This document shows positions 31,535-35,795 of a stretch of DNA of 35,795 bases, piece after piece. Source of the DNA: Alphaproteobacteria bacterium (GTDB taxonomy: Bacteria > Pseudomonadota > Alphaproteobacteria > Rs-D84); contig JAFQOQ010000023.1 in assembly GCA_017403085.1 (NCBI GenBank), forward strand, positions 1 to 35,795. The letters run 5' to 3'. Positions within the stretch are counted from its first letter, which is position 1, and each line of letters opens with the position of its first letter. The notes under the pieces were generated by a model. That model saw only the letters and a list, made by a program, of their open reading frames with translations. It was not told where the DNA came from and ran no database searches. The position numbers and the translations under genes are program-made.

Positions 31535-31981
31535 TTATGATATTTTTTCTATTCTGCGAATGCGACGTTCAATTGCGTCAAATGGACTTTCCAAAAATGT
31601 TTGGGCGCATAAAAACGCCATTTCAATGTCGATGTCGTCCGCCGCCAACGCCAAGACGTTGATGTCGTCGTGAAAACGGTCGTTGCGCGCTTGGGTCGGG
31701 CGGTCGCAACGTGATGCACGAATGTGGCGATATCTGTTGGCGGCAATCATGATACCGGCACCTGTGCCACATATAATGATGCCACGGGCGTTCTTGTCGC
31801 CGGCCATGGCGTCGGCCAATGTGGCGGCGATATCTGGGAAATCAACGGGTGTGTTTGGGTCGTCTGTGCCCAGATTTACAACGTTGTATCCAGATGCACT
31901 TAGCATTTCAATTAAGTATAGTTTTAGCCCTGCCCCGCGGTGGTCGCCCGCAATATAGACCTTGGATACGGTTTTGTTCAT
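31535..31981 (-). CDS. rpiB: Ribose-5-phosphate isomerase B
   Basis: 148 residues. It interconverts ribose 5-phosphate and ribulose 5-phosphate in the pentose phosphate pathway, feeding the transketolase encoded at 13632. Family motifs: VYIAGDHRGAGLK at the N-terminus, NLGTDD...VDFPD, IIICGTGAGIMIAANR with the catalytic-type Cys, and RNDRFHDDINVLAL. It is last in a four-gene minus operon. Its ATG overlaps the bactofilin stop (ATGA), and AAAGGAAA precedes it inside that gene. Confidence 0.95.
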   Translation of the reverse strand: MNKTVSKVYIAGDHRGAGLKLYLIEMLSASGYNVVNLGTDDPNTPVDFPDIAATLADAMAGDKNARGIIICGTGAGIMIAANRYRHIRASRCDRPTQARNDRFHDDINVLALAADDIDIEMAFLCAQTFLESPFDAIERRIRRIEKIS

Positions 31982-32328
31982 TTTGTTTTTCCTTTGCGTT
32001 TAGACAGTTTGCATTCCAGACCCGTGTTGCCTGTGATGTTCAATGTGTGATATGACAGTGTGCCCGTCATTTGGGCCGCACTGAATACATTGGCGGTATT
32101 TACCGTTGCGGGCCCTTCCAGGGTGCCATGCAAGAACAGTGTGTTTGTATTTACTTCGCCAATGACGCGGCCACCGCGACCAATTACAACCGTTTCTGCG
32201 GTGATGTCACCACGAACCTGGCCGTGGATTTGAACGGTGTGATCCGTTTTGATGTCACCGTCCAGGTTGCAACCTGCGCCGATGATTGTCGGTGATTGTT
32301 TTTCTTTTGCGTTTGTAAATGCCAGCAT
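31978..32328 (-). CDS. Bactofilin (polymer-forming cytoskeletal protein)
   Basis: 116 residues. The core is the right-handed beta-helix repeat of bactofilins (DUF583): G-C-x-L-x-G-D-I, Q-I-H-G-Q-V-R-G-D-I, V-V-I-G-R-G-G-R-V-I-G-E-V, L-F-L-H-G-T-L-E-G. A short N-terminal tail (MLAFTNAKEKQSP) and a basic C-tail flank it. Bactofilins polymerise without nucleotide and localise wall-modifying enzymes. The gene directly upstream (1-nt gap) encodes an M23 peptidase, the recurring partnership seen with CcmA/Csd1-type and LmdC-type systems in cell-shape control. The stop is TGA. Confidence 0.93.
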   Translation of the reverse strand: MLAFTNAKEKQSPTIIGAGCNLDGDIKTDHTVQIHGQVRGDITAETVVIGRGGRVIGEVNTNTLFLHGTLEGPATVNTANVFSAAQMTGTLSYHTLNITGNTGLECKLSKRKGKTK

Positions 32329-32329
32329 G

Positions 32330-33607
32330 TTAGTCTTCCTTTACAAATTTTGTCGGGTCAAATGGGGCGCCTTTATAGCGTATTTCATAGTGCAGATGGG
32401 GGCCAGTACTGCGGCCAGATGAACCCGCCAATCCAATTACCGTGCCAGGACGAACCCAATCGCCGCGTGATACGTTTATCTGGGATAGATGCGCGTAAAG
32501 CGTTGTAAAGCCCAGACCGTGGTCGATTTCAACCGTTGTGCCATATCCAACGCGTTCGCCCGCAGATACAACGCGACCAGGCGCAACCGCCATTAATTCG
32601 GTGCCGATTTTGCCCGCGAAATCAATGCCACGATGTTTCTTGGGTTTGCCAGTAAATGGGTCCTTGCGCGTGCCATAATTTGATGTGACGCGCGAATTTA
32701 CAGGTTTGCCCAATGGTAAAATCTCGTTCAGGCGGCGCAGGCCGTTCCAACGTTCCAGGCCATTTGCCAATTTCTGATATTTTTCATCTAAATCCTTGTC
32801 GAATTCAATCGGACTAAATGCCGCGCCAACCAGTGGGTTGGAATATTTGTTCGCGCTTTTTACCAATGAATTTTCACTTAGCCCCAATGACACGATGGTA
32901 CTATTTATTTGTTTTAAATTTGCGTGTAGCACGTCGGTGTTTTCTTTGGTTAATGCAGATACTGCATCGACAATTTGGTTGTCGGCAGTTGCAATTTGAA
33001 CCATCGATTCGACAATTTGCCGGTTGCGACGTTTTAATTCTTCGTTTTCGGCGCGCGTTAGTTCGTATTCTGCAGATAATTCAGATAGTTTTGTGTATTC
33101 AGGCGTGAAATCTTCGTTGGAAAACATTTCGGCCAGACGTGCGCGCAAAAAGTCTAGTTCGCCCCATGTTTTAATGCGACGATTCATCAGTTTTTCTTTT
33201 TCTGTGGCGTCCAGGTCCTTGGTATTTAATACCTTGTCATCAATTACGTTCAGTTCGCGCGCCAATGTGTTGTATTTTGATAGATAGGTTTGTAATTCAC
33301 TCATGTGGCGGGTGTGGGCGCTGCGCGCTTCTACTAGCTGTTGGGTGCGCTTTTGCAATAATGGGCGGTGATATACAAATACATAAGTAGACCATGTCGC
33401 CCACAGTATCAGACCAATCTTGCCACAGAATTTTGTAAAACGCCAAAAACTGCTTTGTCCATATGTATAAACATTGCCACGGGGTGTGTCCATAACCGTG
33501 AATTCACGTGGGGGAAATATGCGAACAATCACGCGCCAAATTGCGCGAAATGGCGATGTAATAAACGCCCACAGTGATGTAAAATATCGTGTTATAAAGT
33601 TTATCAT
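32330..33607 (-). CDS. Membrane-anchored M23 peptidoglycan endopeptidase
   Basis: 425 residues. A basic cytoplasmic start precedes one membrane segment at about 60-80 (GKIGLILWATWSTYVFVY). A periplasmic coiled coil at about 88-235 follows, then a LytM/M23 domain at about 305-420. Zinc and catalytic residues are present: H325-R-G-I-D329 and the HxH pair H404-L-H406, plus YAHLS near 373. It should cleave peptide cross-links in the wall. It lies between a methyltransferase gene and bactofilin, and coupling with bactofilin suggests localised cell-shape hydrolysis. The start is 3 nt after the preceding stop. Confidence 0.92.
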   Translation of the reverse strand: MINFITRYFTSLWAFITSPFRAIWRVIVRIFPPREFTVMDTPRGNVYTYGQSSFWRFTKFCGKIGLILWATWSTYVFVYHRPLLQKRTQQLVEARSAHTRHMSELQTYLSKYNTLARELNVIDDKVLNTKDLDATEKEKLMNRRIKTWGELDFLRARLAEMFSNEDFTPEYTKLSELSAEYELTRAENEELKRRNRQIVESMVQIATADNQIVDAVSALTKENTDVLHANLKQINSTIVSLGLSENSLVKSANKYSNPLVGAAFSPIEFDKDLDEKYQKLANGLERWNGLRRLNEILPLGKPVNSRVTSNYGTRKDPFTGKPKKHRGIDFAGKIGTELMAVAPGRVVSAGERVGYGTTVEIDHGLGFTTLYAHLSQINVSRGDWVRPGTVIGLAGSSGRSTGPHLHYEIRYKGAPFDPTKFVKED

Positions 33608-33610
33608 GTC

Positions 33611-34291
33611 TTAGGATAGTCTAGCCAATGAGTCGGCAATAGTCAAGCCGTCACGCAAAATAGATGTGTCGTTCATAGATAAGCCGCCATGCAGGACAGA
33701 TATGCCATGGGTGCCAACACGACCACTGATTAAAACGCGTTCGGCTGTGGATTTGCCGCCAAATAATGGAAATATGGTGATGTCGCCCAGTTTCTTGGCG
33801 TACATTGTTGATATGACCTGGGCGCTGGTGGCGGCGTCGGTGATTATGCAAAATGTGCCCATCGGACGTGTGCGGGCAATGCAACGCGATACCCATTTTA
33901 CCAAGTCTGCGTTGTGGTGCGCGTTGTGACGTGCGGGCGAACCGTTAAAGTATGGCGGATTGGTGATGACTAAATCAAAAGTGCGATCGGTGCGCCATGT
34001 GGTGATGTCTGCATTTATCAATTCAATGGGGCAATTGTTTAGTTCTGCATTTGATTGGCATGCCGATAACATATCGGGCGACGTATCAATGCCGGTAATC
34101 GTGGCGTTTGGACTGTGTTCGTGCAGGCACAATGATACGCCGCCTGTGCCGATGCCAACGTCAAGAACATTGCCATGGGTTATAGGCGCAAATGCCGCCA
34201 GCCATACTGCGTCGGACGTTGGGTTATATATGCCACGGTGCATCTTTACACGGCCACCCAGCAGACTAAAAATTTCTTGTCTTTGATTCAT
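33611..34291 (-). CDS. TrmN6-like adenine-N6 methyltransferase
   Basis: 226 residues. Class I methyltransferase: the AdoMet loop VLDVGIGTGGVSLCL (about 40-54), the acidic GIDTSPDML, NADITTW, and the catalytic NPPYFNGS, the N-P-P-Y/F motif of N6-adenine methylases. The start MNQRQEIFSLLGGRVKMHRGIYNPTSDAVWLAAF matches the TrmN6/YfiC group that modifies A37 of tRNA-Val in E. coli. The longer frame to 34513 runs into the divergent gene. The ATG at 34291 lies 7 nt after a TTATAT -10. It is first in the operon with M23, bactofilin and rpiB. Exact tRNA target is inferred. Confidence 0.82.
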   Translation of the reverse strand: MNQRQEIFSLLGGRVKMHRGIYNPTSDAVWLAAFAPITHGNVLDVGIGTGGVSLCLHEHSPNATITGIDTSPDMLSACQSNAELNNCPIELINADITTWRTDRTFDLVITNPPYFNGSPARHNAHHNADLVKWVSRCIARTRPMGTFCIITDAATSAQVISTMYAKKLGDITIFPLFGGKSTAERVLISGRVGTHGISVLHGGLSMNDTSILRDGLTIADSLARLS

Positions 34292-34297
34292 ACGGAT

Positions 34298-34304
34298 ATA
34301 TAAT
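34298..34304. promoter_or_regulatory. Overlapping divergent -10 elements
   Basis: The plus strand reads TATAAT (34299-34304) for the membrane gene at 34332. The minus strand reads TTATAT 7 nt before the methyltransferase ATG at 34291. The two promoters share the same bases, so only one may fire at a time. Confidence 0.4.
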
Positions 34305-34331
34305 ACAGCAAGGATTTTAAAAGGCAAGTTT

Positions 34332-35318
34332 ATGTTAAATGATACGATTGTTGTGCAAAGTGCCGTTAGTGCGTTCAATAATGCTGCGTTGGTGGCGCCC
34401 GCGTTCTTGTGGTGGGCGATTTTGGCGATGCCACTGTTTGTTGGGGCGTATTTGTGTGCGGATTTGGTACGGGCGCGTATTGGGTGGAATTCCGATAATG
34501 CCCAGCGTCGCATGGCGTTGTGGTCGATGGGACTGACATTTGGGTGGGTCGTGTTGTTTGGTGGAAATTATGATGTGTTGCGCGATAGTTTGTCTGCCCT
34601 GCCCTTTATGAATGCAGTTATTGTATTTTTAACGTCTTTGTTTGTGGCGTCGCATACGCGCAACGTGGCATTGCCAAAAAGAAATGTAAAAAATGTGTTG
34701 TTGGCACTGGCGATAATTCTGGTGGTTGCGTTGTCTGATTTGCATGCGTGGTGGGGACCGCTGTTGCAAGTTGGGGCAATGTTGTTGGGGGGGCTGTTGG
34801 GGCGCGTTGCCAAGGCGGATATGAGACCCATTGCAGGCGCTGTATTGATTACTATGACGGTTGTGACGGCGATGTTAATGCAACCAGAATTTTTTAGATT
34901 TGGACAATTGGGAAACTTAACGATTGTGCATTTGATTGCTGTGCTGGCGCTGGGGGGCGTTGGGATGGCATTGTTGGCACTGAATAATGTAAATCCGCGT
35001 GGTAAGATTAAGCGCAGTGTGTTTATAAAACTGAAATGGATGATGCGTTTTATTGTTGCGCTGGGGGTGGCGTTGTTTGTTCTGACCGAGGCAGTGCCAA
35101 TCTTTTTAGGGACCATGGCGACAATGTTCGTGATGTTTGCAATGTCTGTGTGGCATGCGGAACGCGTGGCGTCTGGTTTGGTGCCGTGGATGTTTGCAAT
35201 CTTGTTGGGGATTTTTGGCGTTTTGACAGTTATGCCTGTGATTACAGTCATGGCGATATTATATGCGTCTGGATTGGAACGTGTTGATTTGTGGGCCAAA
35301 TCTAAGTTCTTGTTATAA
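34332..35318 (+). CDS. Polytopic membrane protein of unknown function
   Basis: 328 residues with about ten predicted membrane helices (roughly 22-44, 61-78, 88-106, 120-137, 141-158, 165-182, 197-217, 236-254, 256-275, 283-311). Loops are short. There is no signal peptide, nucleotide-binding or metal motif. Conserved-looking polar points are D136-L-H-A-W-W in helix 4/5 and N-N-V-N-P-R-G-K near 218-225. I do not recognise the family; a transporter or envelope membrane protein is possible. AAAGGC precedes the ATG. A TGTTATAAT overlaps its stop codon and may start transcription toward lpxA. Confidence 0.8.
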   Translation: MLNDTIVVQSAVSAFNNAALVAPAFLWWAILAMPLFVGAYLCADLVRARIGWNSDNAQRRMALWSMGLTFGWVVLFGGNYDVLRDSLSALPFMNAVIVFLTSLFVASHTRNVALPKRNVKNVLLALAIILVVALSDLHAWWGPLLQVGAMLLGGLLGRVAKADMRPIAGAVLITMTVVTAMLMQPEFFRFGQLGNLTIVHLIAVLALGGVGMALLALNNVNPRGKIKRSVFIKLKWMMRFIVALGVALFVLTEAVPIFLGTMATMFVMFAMSVWHAERVASGLVPWMFAILLGIFGVLTVMPVITVMAILYASGLERVDLWAKSKFLL

Positions 35319-35319
35319 T
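35311..35319 (+). promoter_or_regulatory. Possible extended -10 upstream of lpxA
   Basis: TGTTATAAT overlaps the end of the membrane gene. It would give a leader of about 77 nt that contains the hairpin at 35363-35390. Confidence 0.4.
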
Positions 35320-35362
35320 TGGTTATATTTATTTAATAACAATTTGTATTGCGATAATGTAT

Positions 35363-35390
35363 TATTTTTAGCGGTAATTAACTAAAAATA
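35363..35390 (+). promoter_or_regulatory. AT-rich inverted repeat before lpxA
   Basis: A perfect 9-bp inverted repeat TATTTTTAG/CTAAAAATA with a 10-nt loop ends 12 nt before the lpxA ATG. It may be an operator or a leader hairpin near the ribosome binding site. Confidence 0.4.
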
Positions 35391-35402
35391 GCGAGATTTA
35401 TT

Positions 35403-35795
35403 ATGGCGATACATCCAACTGCAATTATTCACGAGGGCGCAAAACTGGGCGCAGATTGTAAAATTGGTCCATTTTGTGTTGTGGGACCAAATGTTGTCTT
35501 GGGCGACCGGGTGGAATTGGTTGCAAATGTTGTTATAGATGGAAAAACATCAATTGGTGATGATTCTATCGTGTATCCGTTCGCAGTGCTGGGGGTTATG
35601 AGCCAGGATTTAAAATGGCAAGATGAATCAACTATGACCGGGTTGCGTATCGGAAAACGTTGTAGAATTCGTGAATATGCAACAATTCATTCGGGAACAC
35701 CGGCGTCTGATGGGACGGTTATTGGTGACGATTGCCAGATTATGGTAAATGCACATGTCGGACATGATTGCAAGGTTGGCAATAGTGTTGTTATG
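35403..35795 (+). CDS. lpxA: UDP-N-acetylglucosamine acyltransferase LpxA (5' part)
   Basis: The first 131 codons are present; the gene runs off the window. LpxA transfers a 3-hydroxyacyl chain from ACP to UDP-GlcNAc, the first step of lipid A synthesis. The translation shows left-handed beta-helix hexapeptide repeats from the start (IHPTAIIHEGAKLG, CKIGPFCVVGP), S-Q-D-L-K-W at the position of the usual PQDLKY/W, REYATIHSGT, and IMVNAHVGHDC, which includes the catalytic His segment. The fixed start MAIHPTAII is typical. fabZ or lpxD, its usual upstream neighbours, are not adjacent; a membrane protein is. Confidence 0.95.
   Translation, partial: MAIHPTAIIHEGAKLGADCKIGPFCVVGPNVVLGDRVELVANVVIDGKTSIGDDSIVYPFAVLGVMSQDLKWQDESTMTGLRIGKRCRIREYATIHSGTPASDGTVIGDDCQIMVNAHVGHDCKVGNSVVM

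Noticed and set aside
33611..34513. Longer 300-codon version of the TrmN6-like gene
   Set aside because: The extra 74 codons lie over the divergent membrane gene and lack methyltransferase features; the family start fits 34291.

Overview
The window comes from a Gram-negative bacterium. It carries LpxA for lipid A synthesis, a C-terminal-Phe outer-membrane barrel, RodZ, a bactofilin with an M23 peptidase, and many Sec signal peptides. Moderate GC, compact gene packing, all three stop codons in use, and the styles of UvrA, FtsB and RodZ suggest a divergent, probably host-associated alphaproteobacterium. That placement is inference; no rRNA gene is present to settle it.

Layout. 1-228 is non-coding, bounded by two copies of one terminator hairpin. 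Next come tspO, ftsB (minus), a dus-rodZ pair, uvrA, an orphan SRP M-domain protein, an unknown protein and rlmE. 7929-12959 encodes a 1676-residue secreted Cys/Thr-rich repeat protein. Then rnhA (minus), transketolase, a small secreted protein and a YgjP-type metalloprotease. 16774-17806 is a structured leader RNA followed by two small secreted Cys proteins. hisS-prfA follows, then a secreted Cys-rich protein flanked by identical terminators, an outer-membrane barrel (minus) and aroK-mscL. 24453-25002 is GT-rich and non-coding. After it come a small secreted Cys protein (minus) with its own leader RNA, tlyA, a PAP2 phosphatase (minus) with a third leader RNA, and leuS. A minus-strand operon of three small secreted Cys proteins and a minus-strand operon trmN6-like/M23/bactofilin/rpiB follow. 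The window ends with an unknown membrane protein and the start of lpxA.

Two accessory themes stand out. First, a family of secreted Cys proteins (25003-25437, 29988-30479, 30839-31345) shares one C-terminal domain, with the pattern C-aromatic-C...P...C-x3-C-x3-C-A, with the end of the giant protein. A second giant-protein domain recurs in the small protein at 17405. Second, three leaders (16774-16945 plus; 25467-25661 minus; 27055-27240 minus) share an A-B-C-D architecture. Segment B can pair with A or with C, and C can otherwise form an intrinsic terminator with D. The arms change together between copies, and an upstream hairpin loop of the type CGTAGAAA is partly conserved. I do not recognise this as a described riboswitch class. 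It is the best candidate here for an undescribed regulatory system, apparently serving envelope or secreted genes. A related A-B-C arrangement without terminator surrounds the start codon of the gene at 20676.

Several housekeeping genes (ftsB, uvrA, tkt, aroK, tlyA) have a good -10 only 7-10 nt before the ATG and no ribosome binding site, so leaderless transcripts appear common.
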